DNA from: AC-37 sp036389835
GTDB lineage: Bacteria; Actinomycetota; Thermoleophilia; Solirubrobacterales; Thermoleophilaceae
Assembly: GCA_036389835.1 (NCBI GenBank)
Contig: DASVWC010000015.1
Location: forward strand, 27,731-91,730
DNA length: 64,000 bases
Direction: 5' to 3'
Made by a program: the position numbers and the translations under genes. Under the pieces are notes generated by a model. The model was not told where the DNA came from, ran no database searches, and saw nothing but the letters and a program-made list of their open reading frames with translations. Below, in pieces: positions 15,967 to 24,511 of the stretch (position 1 is its first letter; each line of letters begins with the position of its first letter).

Positions 15967-16776
15967 ATGGCCTCTGAGCAAGAACTGGTTCCGATCAAGC
16001 CGCAGGTCTACAAGGACCCGCGGCCCGCGGAGTACTTCACGCGCTTCCACGAGCGCACGCGCACGCACGACCCGGACCTGATGTACGAGGTCGTGCGACT
16101 GGTGCTCACCCCGGTCCTGCTGCTGCTCTACCGCACGCGCTGCATCGACTCGCAGAAGATCCCGCCGGAGGGCCCGGTGATCGTCGCGCCCAACCACTTC
16201 TCGTTCATGGACCACTTCCTGGTCGCGGTCTACATGCGCCGCAAGGTCCACTTCGTGGCGAAGTCCCAGATGTTCAAGCCGCCGCTCCAGTTCATCTACA
16301 CGCACGGCGGCGTCTTCCCCGTCCGGCGCGGCCACCGCGACGAGGAGATGTTCAAGACCGCCCACTCGCTGCTCTCGCGGGGGAAGGTCATCGTGATGTA
16401 CGCCGAGGGCGGCCGCTCGCGCACCGGTGAGCTCCAGCGGGCCAAGCCGGGAATCGGGCGGCTGGCGCTCGAGACCGGCGCCGTGGTGGTGCCCGCTGCG
16501 ATAGCGGGCTCCGAGGGGGTGCGCAACTGGAAGCGGCTGCGCTTCCCGAAGGTGACCGTCCGCTACGGCGACCCGCTCACGTTCGGTGAGAAGGTGCTCG
16601 AGCCGACGCGGGATCAGTCGCAGGCCGCCGCCGACATCATCTTCGAGCGGACGCAGGCGCTGTTCCACGGGTTGAAGCGCGAGGGGCGGCGGGGGGCGAT
16701 CCAGGCGGCGCGGCGGGCGGCTCGGGATGCGCGCAGGGCTGCGCGGGGTGCGGCTCGGCGTACTGCTGCCTCCTGA
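15967..16776 (+). CDS. 1-acyl-glycerol-3-phosphate acyltransferase (PlsC family)
   Basis: A 269-residue PlsC-type acyltransferase that esterifies lysophosphatidate or a related acceptor at the inner membrane. The H-x4-D catalytic motif is NHFSFMD (H77, D82); GGVFPVRR and EGGRSR (147-152) are the substrate-binding blocks. One hydrophobic segment (VVRLVLTPVLLLLY, 42-55) would anchor it. The last 40 residues are an Arg/Ala-rich tail (AARRAARDARRAARGAARR), unusual in length and probably membrane-surface or nucleic-acid binding by charge only. Confidence 0.88.
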   Translation: MASEQELVPIKPQVYKDPRPAEYFTRFHERTRTHDPDLMYEVVRLVLTPVLLLLYRTRCIDSQKIPPEGPVIVAPNHFSFMDHFLVAVYMRRKVHFVAKSQMFKPPLQFIYTHGGVFPVRRGHRDEEMFKTAHSLLSRGKVIVMYAEGGRSRTGELQRAKPGIGRLALETGAVVVPAAIAGSEGVRNWKRLRFPKVTVRYGDPLTFGEKVLEPTRDQSQAAADIIFERTQALFHGLKREGRRGAIQAARRAARDARRAARGAARRTAAS

Positions 16777-16808
16777 CTTCCTAACTTCGGAGCTTCGTGC
16801 GCCCGCTT

Positions 16809-16892
16809 GGCGTACGCGTTCGAGTCCCCCTCGGGGGTACGCTCGCAAGCTCGCTCAGAGAGCCCCCCTCGCGGGACTCGACCGCGTCCGCC
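16809..16892. repeat. 84-nt imperfect inverted repeat downstream of the acyltransferase gene
   Basis: The arms GGCGTACGCGTTCGAGTCCC (16809-16828) and its counterpart at 16873-16892 pair at 18 of 20 positions. Inside the loop, GGGGG (16833-16837) can pair with CCCCC (16863-16867). Total size is close to the 88-nt element of 5451 and 54591, but the sequence does not align well. The remainder of the 222-nt gap 16777-16998 holds no gene that I can support. There is no T-run, so this is not a classic terminator. Confidence 0.7.
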
Positions 16893-16998
16893 CTCCAGCC
16901 GCCCGGTTCATGCTCCTTGTCCAGCGCCGTTGCGTTGGTCCTGTCCAGCGCTCCCGGGTTCTTGATCTTGGGCTATTGGGGCTGTACGGTCGCCGTCC

Positions 16999-18447
16999 AT
17001 GGCTTCCGGGCTCATCGCGAACGTCGTCCACCGCGACTTCGTGCTCGCCCACCTCGAGGGGGCCGAGCGCAACCTCGCCGCGCTCGCCAGTCCCCGCCGG
17101 GCCGAGGGGCTGCTCGCCGACCTGCGCCAGCGGATCGACGCGGCCTTCCATCACGGGATCGAGCCGGAGGAGGCCGAGCTCGCGCTGCGGGCGGTGCACC
17201 TGACCCGGCAGCTCGACGAGGTCGCGCTCGCCGGCGCGAGGGCCGCCGAGGGGGACGCGGAGCGGATCTCGTTCATCAGCCGCAGCCCGGTGATCAGCGT
17301 GCCCCAGTCGGTGCTCGAGGAGATGATCGAGGAGCGGCTCGGCGACCGCCTCGCACCGGCGCCGGAGCACCCGGCGGCGACGCGCGTGCTGCTGCGCCCG
17401 GACGGGACCGCGCCCGACACCGAGGCGATGGGCGACCCGTTCACCACGCTCGACCCGCGCTGGGAGATCGACATCGCGAAGGCGCTCGTGGAGCGGCTCG
17501 TGCGCGGCGGCCGCCACCCGTTCAACCCGCGGCCGGCGCCGCCCGTGGAGCTGGCCGGCAACGCCCGGCTCGTCCTGTTCGGCGACTGGGCGACCGGCCT
17601 CGAGCGCGCCCTCGACGTCACGACCTGCGCGCGCCAGTGGCTGCTCGAGGCCAGGAACCAGGGCCGCGAGGCGCACGCGATCCACCTCGGCGACGTCTAC
17701 TACGCGGGGGAGAAGAGCGAGTACGACAAGCGGGTGCTGACCCCCGACACCTGGCCGGTCCGCCTGGACGAGGCCGACGCGATCCCGTCGTGGGCGCTCA
17801 ACGGCAACCACGACATGTACTCGGGCGGCTGGGCGTTCTTCGACCACCAGCTCGCCGACCCGCGCTTCCGCCGCCAGCGCACGCCCGACGGCAAGGGCAC
17901 GAGCTGGTTCGAGCTGACCGGGCCCGAGTGGCACGTGGTCGGGCTCGACAGCGCGTGGAACGACCACCCGCTGTTGCACTCGCAGTGGGGCGACCTCGAG
18001 CGCCCGCAGGGCGAGCGCGTGGTGGAGATCGTGACCGCCCCGGACGCCCGCAAGCTGCTGCTGCTCTCGCACCACCAGCTCTTCTCGGCGTACGACCCGA
18101 AGGGCGTCGGCCCCACCATCGAGCGCGAGCTGAAGCCGGCGCTCGACAGCGGCCGCGTGCGCGCCTGGTTCTGGGGCCACGAGCACCGCTGCATGACCTA
18201 CGAGGAGGACCACGAGGGGGTCGGGTTCGGCCGCTGCGCCGGGCACGCCGGCGTGCCGGTGACCACCCATCCGCCGGACGCGCCGGTGCCGGCTCCCGGC
18301 ACGTGGGAGTACCGCGGCCAGTTCGAGAGCCACGGCCACGCCTGGGCGCGCTTCGGGTTCGTGGTGCTCGACCTCGACGGCCCCGTCATCCACGTGAGCT
18401 ACGTGGACGAGAAGGGCTCGGTCGACCGGACCGAGGACCTCGTCTAG
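16999..18447 (+). CDS. Calcineurin-like metallophosphoesterase
   Basis: A 482-residue cytosolic metallophosphoesterase. Dimetal-site motifs in order: LVLFGDWATG, HLGDVYYAG, ALNGNHDMYSGG, LLSHHQLFSAYD and FWGHEHRCM. About 190 residues precede the catalytic domain and are helical, without recognised domains; there is no signal peptide. ATG start at 16999. It runs head-on into the acetoacetate-decarboxylase-like gene with no intergenic base, and a second, membrane-bound phosphoesterase heads the opposing operon, so it may belong functionally to that cluster. Confidence 0.88.
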   Translation: MASGLIANVVHRDFVLAHLEGAERNLAALASPRRAEGLLADLRQRIDAAFHHGIEPEEAELALRAVHLTRQLDEVALAGARAAEGDAERISFISRSPVISVPQSVLEEMIEERLGDRLAPAPEHPAATRVLLRPDGTAPDTEAMGDPFTTLDPRWEIDIAKALVERLVRGGRHPFNPRPAPPVELAGNARLVLFGDWATGLERALDVTTCARQWLLEARNQGREAHAIHLGDVYYAGEKSEYDKRVLTPDTWPVRLDEADAIPSWALNGNHDMYSGGWAFFDHQLADPRFRRQRTPDGKGTSWFELTGPEWHVVGLDSAWNDHPLLHSQWGDLERPQGERVVEIVTAPDARKLLLLSHHQLFSAYDPKGVGPTIERELKPALDSGRVRAWFWGHEHRCMTYEEDHEGVGFGRCAGHAGVPVTTHPPDAPVPAPGTWEYRGQFESHGHAWARFGFVVLDLDGPVIHVSYVDEKGSVDRTEDLV

Positions 18448-19359
18448 CTACCGCCCCGCGACCAGCGGCTGGGTCGCGTCCTCGCGGCGCAGCGCCGGAT
18501 CGTCGGGCGGGGCGAGCCACTCCTCGCTCAGGCCCAGGCCCACCACGCTCTCCATCCCCTCCGGCACGGTCGTGGGCGGCTCGGCGTAGGACAGGAACCA
18601 AGACTCCACGTGGTCGTCGAGCGTGCCCGCCGTGGTCGGCAGCCAGCCGGTGAGCAGCGGCCGGTCGGCGACGTCGAGCTCTTTGAGCGGGGCCATCCGC
18701 GGGTGCGGCCCGATCTCGAGGCGGCCCGAGCGGCTCAGCGGGCGGTTGATCCCCGCCCGGCCGCGGAAGTAGATGTACGACTTGAACAGCATCCCGCGGA
18801 ACGCGCACCAGTTGGTCGCGTTGGCCGCCAGCGGGAGCCCCGCGAAGCGCGGCCGGTCGATCTCGATCCGCATCGCGAGCTGCCCGTCGAGGTCGTACTG
18901 GCTCGAGACCACGTCGGGCGCGATCACGAAGTCGAGGTTGGCCTGGTGCTTCGGCATCCCCCAGATCCCCTTGCCGCCCTTGACCGAGACCTCCGAGCTG
19001 ACCGGCAGGTCGACCACGAACTGGCCGGTGCCGTAGCGCCCGCGCAGCAGGCCGGGCAGCAGCGGCAGGGCGGTCCTGCGGCCGTAGGTGCAGGCGATGG
19101 CGATCGAGAACTCCACGTAGCGGCCGATGTTCGTGAGCTCGTAGTTGATGACCGTGATCACCAGCGCGCCGCGGCTGCGCGAGATGCGGAGCGGGTGCAC
19201 GTCGTCGCCGGGCAGCAGCGCGTCCGCTCGCTTGGCGTCGATCGAGTACACCGCCATCAGGGCCGGCGAGTGCTCGGAGCGCACGGGCAGCGCGAACGGG
19301 ATCCCGTCCACCAGCGCGTGGCGCCCCTCCTGGCGCTTGATGCGTCGCGGGATCCTCAT
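18448..19359 (-). CDS. Acetoacetate decarboxylase family protein
   Basis: A 303-residue ADC-fold protein. The Schiff-base lysine of the family maps to K137 in GIWGMPKHQA, preceded by the Glu-containing YVEFSIAIAC (E83), so the catalytic pair for decarboxylating a beta-keto acid appears to be intact. Homologues also include enzymes with other imine chemistry, so substrate and reaction remain open. ATG at 19359 overlaps the stop of the upstream hydrolase (ATGA). It is the last gene of a four-gene operon (24464 to 18448). Confidence 0.85.
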   Translation of the reverse strand: MRIPRRIKRQEGRHALVDGIPFALPVRSEHSPALMAVYSIDAKRADALLPGDDVHPLRISRSRGALVITVINYELTNIGRYVEFSIAIACTYGRRTALPLLPGLLRGRYGTGQFVVDLPVSSEVSVKGGKGIWGMPKHQANLDFVIAPDVVSSQYDLDGQLAMRIEIDRPRFAGLPLAANATNWCAFRGMLFKSYIYFRGRAGINRPLSRSGRLEIGPHPRMAPLKELDVADRPLLTGWLPTTAGTLDDHVESWFLSYAEPPTTVPEGMESVVGLGLSEEWLAPPDDPALRREDATQPLVAGR

Positions 19360-20399
19360 CCCGTCGCTCCCTTCTCGAGCTCCCGCAGGATCACCGGGGA
19401 GACGTTCTCGTCCGCGGTCTGGCCCATGAACACGTCCAGGTGCCCGTAGCCGGGGAACACGTGCAGCGAGTGGCGCCCGGGGTCGTAGCCCTCGAACCAC
19501 TCGTAGGTCCGCCGCTGGCTCTCGGGCGTGAAGCACTGGTTCATCTCGCCGGCCAGGAAAGAGAAGCGCGCGTCAGTCTGCGGCGGGCCGGCGACGAAGC
19601 TCTCCGGCAGCTCCGGCAGCCCGTCGACGGGCACGAGCTCCCCGGCCCGGACGCTCCTCAGGATCTGCTTGAAGAACGTGAGCGGCACGTGGGCGAACTC
19701 CTCCCGGAGCCAGTCGTGCGTGGCGTCGTTGAGGTTCTCGTGCCGCCAGAGCGTCGGGAAGCCCACGCCGTAGGTGAAGCTCGCCATCCGGCACACGTTG
19801 TTGTCGCACTCGTGGTGGGTCGCCATCACGAAGCCCTTGAGCAGCTTCGGCACCACGCCGGGCGCGCCGTCGTCGCCCCACTGGGGGTCGAGGTAGCCGA
19901 TCACGCGCGCGGCCGGCGGGATCGCGTAGCGCAGCTTGAGCTTCGCGAAGCGCGGCACGACCGGGTGCAGCGTCACCGCGTTCGCGACCACGGTCTTCAC
20001 CTCCGGGACGAGCCCGGCGACCGTGGACATCATGAAGCTGGTCGACCCCTGGCAGTGGATCACGGCCTGCACGGCGTCGGCGCCCGTCTGCTCCACGACC
20101 TTGCGCACGGCGCGGGGGTGGTCGTGCACGGCCGCCTGGTCGAGCGTCCAGTGGTTGGGCTCGAAGTCGATGCTCGCCCGCCAGTTCTCGAGCCAGACGT
20201 CGTAGCCCTCCTCCACGAGCGCGTCCACGAGCGTGCGCCTGGTCGGCGCGCGGAAGATGTTGGCCCGCACGCCCGCGCCGTGCACGAGCAGCACCGGCCC
20301 CTTGGCCGGGGGATGGGGACCGGTCACGTGGACGAGGTTGAGCTGCATCCCGTCGCCCGCCGTGAACGGCACCACCTCCTCGTGGTGGGTCGCGGTCAC
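19356..20399 (-). CDS. Alpha/beta hydrolase with Cys at the nucleophile position
   Basis: A 347-residue alpha/beta-hydrolase-fold protein: VLLVHGAGVRANIF gives the oxyanion strand-turn; VWLENWRAS resembles PHA-synthase/lipase relatives; the elbow reads AVIHCQGSTSF, placing Cys116 where serine is expected. FPGYGHLDVF supplies the catalytic His. Cys nucleophiles occur in polyhydroxyalkanoate synthases and dienelactone hydrolases, so thioester/ester transfer or hydrolysis is possible. The GTG start at 20399 overlaps the GMC oxidase stop (GTGA); its own stop overlaps the decarboxylase start. Confidence 0.85.
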   Translation of the reverse strand: MTATHHEEVVPFTAGDGMQLNLVHVTGPHPPAKGPVLLVHGAGVRANIFRAPTRRTLVDALVEEGYDVWLENWRASIDFEPNHWTLDQAAVHDHPRAVRKVVEQTGADAVQAVIHCQGSTSFMMSTVAGLVPEVKTVVANAVTLHPVVPRFAKLKLRYAIPPAARVIGYLDPQWGDDGAPGVVPKLLKGFVMATHHECDNNVCRMASFTYGVGFPTLWRHENLNDATHDWLREEFAHVPLTFFKQILRSVRAGELVPVDGLPELPESFVAGPPQTDARFSFLAGEMNQCFTPESQRRTYEWFEGYDPGRHSLHVFPGYGHLDVFMGQTADENVSPVILRELEKGATG

Positions 20400-22804
20400 G
20401 GCGAGTGGTCGGGGTGGCGAGGCCCGTAGACCTCCCACAGGTCGCTCGCGAACAGCTTGCCGAAGCGAGCCACCGCGCCCGGGTGGTGGGGCGGGTCGGT
20501 CTCGAAGGTCGTCATCTGCCGCGCGAAGTCGAACGGCAGGATGTGGAGGATGCCCGAGGCCACGATCTCGCCCGAGTCCTCCTGGCCGGGCTCGATCGAG
20601 CCCTTGAGCACGCGCGTGTAGAGCGTGGAGGTGTCGTGCCAGACGCTGTCCACCCCGGCGTCGTCCTCGACGACCTTGAAGCCGGCGAGCGTGAGCGGAT
20701 GGCCGGTCGCGTCGCGGAAGTACAGGTGGTACCACATGCGCTTGCGGCGCTCGTCGCCGTCCTGGTCCACGAACAGGTTGAAGATCCCGCGCTCCACCGG
20801 CAGCTTCCCGCCCAGCTCGTCGCAGCGGACCCAGCCCTCGGCGCTGCCGGTGTGGGCGGGGTCGGCGATGAAGCTGTCGAGGTCGCCGGTGGAGATCGTC
20901 AGGTGGAACATGAGCCGGTTCTTGGCCTCCTTGCCCTCCCGGAAGCCGCGCTCGAAGTCGCTCTCGCCGAAGGTGGCGAAGCCCTTCATCTCCTCGGTGA
21001 AGGCGACCGACACGCCGCCGCCCGCCGCCGCGGGCTGGGCCGCGGCCGGGTCCGGAGCCGCGGCCGGAGCGGGCGCCGCGCGCTTGGTGAGCGACTTCGT
21101 GCGCCCCTCGACGATCGCCTCGGCGCCGCGATCGGCCACGGCGGCGATCGTCAGGCTCGGGTTCGGGCCGACCGGCCCCGGCATGACCGAGCCGTCGGCC
21201 ACGTGCAGGCCCGGGTAGCCGAACACCTCGCCGTAGGAGTCGACCACGCCCTCCTCCTCGTTGCGGCCCATCGGGCAGCCGCCGAGCGCGTGCACCGTGA
21301 TGACGCGGTTGAAGTACCAGAGCGGGTTGTCGAGGAACGTCGAGCCGAGCTGGCCGGCGAGCTTCTCGGACACCTCGCGGACGCGGTCGAAGTACTCGGC
21401 CGAGCGGCCGTGCTTGCGCCAGTCGACCTGGAGCTCGTCGCCGTCCTCGAGCCGCATCTTCCCGTCGGGTATGTCGCGCCCCATGCCGAGCAGCGGCAGG
21501 ACGCCCGACGAGAGCCCGCAGTCGCCGAACAGCTCGGCGATCTCGCCGCTCATCGCGGTCTCGACCTCGCGCCTCAGCAGGCGGCGCACGGCGCGCGCGA
21601 TCAGCCCCGGCGCGACCCGACGGAGCGCGTGCGGCTCGTCGAGCGCCTGGAGCATCCAGTTGCCGAACTCCGGGAAGCCGGCGTCCTCGACGTAGAACCC
21701 GCGGCCGGTCGCGCCGCCGCCGTCGAGCGCGTCCGGGATCCGCACGGCGCTCGTGATCACCGGGCCGTGCGCGGGGTCGATCACGCGCGGCTTGCGCTTG
21801 CCGTCCGCCGCCTTCTCGGTGCAGCGCACGGCGAACGTGAGCAGGTCGCCGTTGCCCGAGAAGTGCGTGCCGAGCGCCCGGCTCAGCTTCGGGAACGCCG
21901 CGCGGTTGCGCAGCAGCAGGTAGGTGGAGCCGAGCGTTCCCGCCGAGAGGATCAGCCGGTCCGCCGTCACCGTCCGGCGCTCGAGCGCGCCCGTGTCGGT
22001 CTTGTGCCCCTCGCTCGCCGGGTCGTGCTCGACGTAGTGCACGGAGTAGCCGCCGCCGTCGTTCGGCTCGAACGCGCGCACCTCGCAGCGCGTGCGGATG
22101 TCGGCGCCCGCGTGCCAGGCGGCCGTGATGTAGGTGTAGTCGAGGCTGTTCTTCGCGCCGAAGTTGCAGCCCACGTCGCACTCGCCCACGAGCCGGCAGG
22201 TCTCGCGCGTGCGCCCGTGGATGTTCGGGCGCGCCTCGCGGATGGGCTCGCCCGGCACCGGGTCGGCGCCCGGCTCGGGCCGCCAGGCGACGGCGAGCTT
22301 GGGGAGGAACCAGTCGAGGCCCAGGTCCTCGGCGGCCGCCTTGTACGCGATCGTCTTCGAGGTCGCGTCGTAGGGCGAGTGCTCGAACGGGTACGGCTCG
22401 GCGCCGAGCATCGCCTCCGCGTTCTCGTAGTGCGGCTCGAGGTCGTCGTAGGTGACCGGCCAGTACTCGTAGCCCGGTCCCGGCTCCTCGCGCACGAACC
22501 ACTTCGGGTCCTTGCGGATCATCACGTTCGCGTAGATGAGCGAGCCGCCGCCGAGGCCGCTCGACACCAGCGCGTCGAGGCCCTCGAACGACCACATGTC
22601 GAACATGCCCTGGAGGCCCTCACTCGGGTCCCAGAAGTTGTTCTTGATCCCCAGCGGGCTGCGCGGGAACGAGCCGGGCGGGTACGGCTTGCCGCGCTCG
22701 AGCAGGAGGACCGCCTGGCCGGCCTCGGCCAGCCGGTAGGCGGTGACCGAGCCACCGAAGCCGGAGCCCACCACGACGGCGTCGAAGTGGTCGGGGCGGC
22801 TCAA
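20396..22804 (-). CDS. GMC oxidoreductase, cholesterol-oxidase-like, with extra C-terminal domain
   Basis: An 802-residue flavoprotein. The FAD motif VVVGSGFGGSV is at 10-20, LLLERG binds the ribose, SSGLGGGSLIYANVM and HALGGCPMG are characteristic of bacterial cholesterol-oxidase-type GMC enzymes, and HVADGSVMPGPVGPNPSLT closes the FAD fold. After residue ~590 an Ala/Pro linker leads to a ~200-residue domain (starting near SVAFTEEMKGFATFG) of unknown function. No signal peptide. It should oxidise a secondary alcohol to a ketone with O2 or another acceptor. ATG start; 2 nt downstream of the membrane phosphoesterase. Confidence 0.9.
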   Translation of the reverse strand: MSRPDHFDAVVVGSGFGGSVTAYRLAEAGQAVLLLERGKPYPPGSFPRSPLGIKNNFWDPSEGLQGMFDMWSFEGLDALVSSGLGGGSLIYANVMIRKDPKWFVREEPGPGYEYWPVTYDDLEPHYENAEAMLGAEPYPFEHSPYDATSKTIAYKAAAEDLGLDWFLPKLAVAWRPEPGADPVPGEPIREARPNIHGRTRETCRLVGECDVGCNFGAKNSLDYTYITAAWHAGADIRTRCEVRAFEPNDGGGYSVHYVEHDPASEGHKTDTGALERRTVTADRLILSAGTLGSTYLLLRNRAAFPKLSRALGTHFSGNGDLLTFAVRCTEKAADGKRKPRVIDPAHGPVITSAVRIPDALDGGGATGRGFYVEDAGFPEFGNWMLQALDEPHALRRVAPGLIARAVRRLLRREVETAMSGEIAELFGDCGLSSGVLPLLGMGRDIPDGKMRLEDGDELQVDWRKHGRSAEYFDRVREVSEKLAGQLGSTFLDNPLWYFNRVITVHALGGCPMGRNEEEGVVDSYGEVFGYPGLHVADGSVMPGPVGPNPSLTIAAVADRGAEAIVEGRTKSLTKRAAPAPAAAPDPAAAQPAAAGGGVSVAFTEEMKGFATFGESDFERGFREGKEAKNRLMFHLTISTGDLDSFIADPAHTGSAEGWVRCDELGGKLPVERGIFNLFVDQDGDERRKRMWYHLYFRDATGHPLTLAGFKVVEDDAGVDSVWHDTSTLYTRVLKGSIEPGQEDSGEIVASGILHILPFDFARQMTTFETDPPHHPGAVARFGKLFASDLWEVYGPRHPDHSP

Positions 22805-22805
22805 C

Positions 22806-24464
22806 TCAGCCCCCGGCCGCGACGTCGATCGGGCCGTCGTCGATCAGCTCCACCTCGAGCTGGCGGTCGACGGGCTTCAGCCACGGCGCGCTCGGGTCGG
22901 CGTTGCCCGGGTCGGCCTCCCACCGGCGCGGCACCTTGCGCACGCCGATCGCGTAGATCCGCAGGCCGCTCGCGTCGATCCGCAGGCGCAGGAAGTTCTT
23001 GTAGTCGGCGATTCCCTGGCAGGCGAGCACCTCGTTGGCGTGCTTGGGCGCCTTCCTGTGGCTCGCGATCAGGTACGCGCCGAAGACGACGCCGGCCAGC
23101 AGGAAGCCGAACAGCGCCGCGACGGCGGTGGCCGCCAGCGCCCAGCCCCAGCCGTCGAGGTCGAGGCACTCCGCGAGCACGTATGCCGGGATCGCGGCGA
23201 GCACGAGGTGGGGGATGGTGTGGGCGGTGCCGAGCGCGATCTTCGCGAGCGCCTTCTCCTTGGCGGCGTAGACGCTCAGGCCCAGCCAGAGCAGGAGCCC
23301 GACGGCGATCGTGCCGACGAGCCAGCTCTTCTTGTCCTGGAGGACCCAGTAGAGGCTCAGGCCGAAGAGCGCGTAGAGGACGGAGAAGATCCAGAGCAGC
23401 CGCGGGGCGTGGCGGGTGAGCGCGAGCGCCCCCCAGACGAGCCCCTTCGACTCCTCGCGCGAGGGGAACAGCGACTGGTCGCAGCGGTAGGCCGTCGCGC
23501 CGCCGTCCTTGGCCGGGATCTCGAGCGTCTCGTGCTGGGTGTGGGTCGGGAACAGGTAGGCCCCGCCGCCCCCGGACGTGATCAGGTGGCTGCCGTCGTC
23601 GGCGTGGTAGCGGCAGTAGTGGTGCAGGTCGCCGGTCAGGGTGACCGGCACGGCCACGCCCTCGGGGATCGCCTGGTCCTTGAAGTACTGGAGATTCTTG
23701 TACGAGTCGGGCTGGCGCTCGAGCGGCTCGCCGGCCTCGACCTTGGTCCAGCTCGGCTTGCCGGTCACCAGGATCGCGCGATCGCCGGGCTGCATGCCGA
23801 GCCCGCGGAAGTAGTCGAGCTGGGCGTCGTCGATGTAGGTGTCGAGCTGGATGTCGATCGCCAGCAGCCACCAGTTGTGCGGGAGCCGCAGGCCGAAGTA
23901 GCTGCGCCGCTGGCGGGTGCGCCAGCCGCCGATCCAGCGCTCGCTGCAGAAGAAGCGGCCGAAGTTGGTCAGCCCGTCGTACCAGTCGTGGTTGCCCGGG
24001 ATCGCGTAGAGGTCGGGGGCCTGCTCGGGGTCGGTCCAGGGGAACGCCGCCTCGTAGGGGCCGCGGAAGCGGGCCTCGTACTCCTCGCGGCTGGCGGTCG
24101 GGTAGACCTCGTCGCCGCCCATCACGAGCGCGCGGCCGCGCGGGAGGGTCTCGCCGCCCACCTGGAGCTCCGGCCTGGCGAGGATGCAGGCCATCGCGTA
24201 GGTCGAGTCGAAGCCGTCGCCGAGGTCGGCCACGAAGTCGAGCCAGAACGGGTCGCCGGCGCCGCTGTAGTCGTGCGGCGGCTCCTCCATGAGGCGCTGT
24301 ATCTCGCGCTTGTCGGCGTAGGAGCCGAACACGCTGGAGAGCACCACGCGCAGGGCGGCGTCGGCGAGCACCGCTGGGTCGAGCCAGCGGACCATCGGCC
24401 GGCGCTCGAACTTGAGCGCGTCGAGGCTCGGCGGGCGGGTCGGCGGCTCAACGTTCGGCGGCAT
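22806..24464 (-). CDS. Membrane-anchored metallophosphoesterase
   Basis: A 552-residue protein with an N-terminal calcineurin-like domain (VADLGDGFDST, GGDEVYP, IPGNHDWYDG, VTLTGDLHHY) followed by four or five hydrophobic segments between about 335 and 465 (LLWIFSVLYALFGLSLYWVL, LVGTIAVGLLLWLGLSVYA, then two more). The first metal motif departs from the usual D-x-H form. The C-terminal 90 residues are soluble. ATG start at 24464; AGGAGG lies 14 nt before it, rather far. First gene of the operon with the GMC oxidase, hydrolase and decarboxylase. Confidence 0.85.
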   Translation of the reverse strand: MPPNVEPPTRPPSLDALKFERRPMVRWLDPAVLADAALRVVLSSVFGSYADKREIQRLMEEPPHDYSGAGDPFWLDFVADLGDGFDSTYAMACILARPELQVGGETLPRGRALVMGGDEVYPTASREEYEARFRGPYEAAFPWTDPEQAPDLYAIPGNHDWYDGLTNFGRFFCSERWIGGWRTRQRRSYFGLRLPHNWWLLAIDIQLDTYIDDAQLDYFRGLGMQPGDRAILVTGKPSWTKVEAGEPLERQPDSYKNLQYFKDQAIPEGVAVPVTLTGDLHHYCRYHADDGSHLITSGGGGAYLFPTHTQHETLEIPAKDGGATAYRCDQSLFPSREESKGLVWGALALTRHAPRLLWIFSVLYALFGLSLYWVLQDKKSWLVGTIAVGLLLWLGLSVYAAKEKALAKIALGTAHTIPHLVLAAIPAYVLAECLDLDGWGWALAATAVAALFGFLLAGVVFGAYLIASHRKAPKHANEVLACQGIADYKNFLRLRIDASGLRIYAIGVRKVPRRWEADPGNADPSAPWLKPVDRQLEVELIDDGPIDVAAGG

Positions 24465-24511
24465 GCGGAACGCGAAAACCTCCTAGATCGCGGCGGGCAT
24501 GTCAAGCGGTG

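Noticed and set aside
16815..16840. Possible tRNA T-arm (GTTCGAGTCCCC) near the acyltransferase gene end
   Set aside because: No D-arm, anticodon stem or acceptor stem can be folded on either strand; the segment is explained by the 84-nt inverted repeat.
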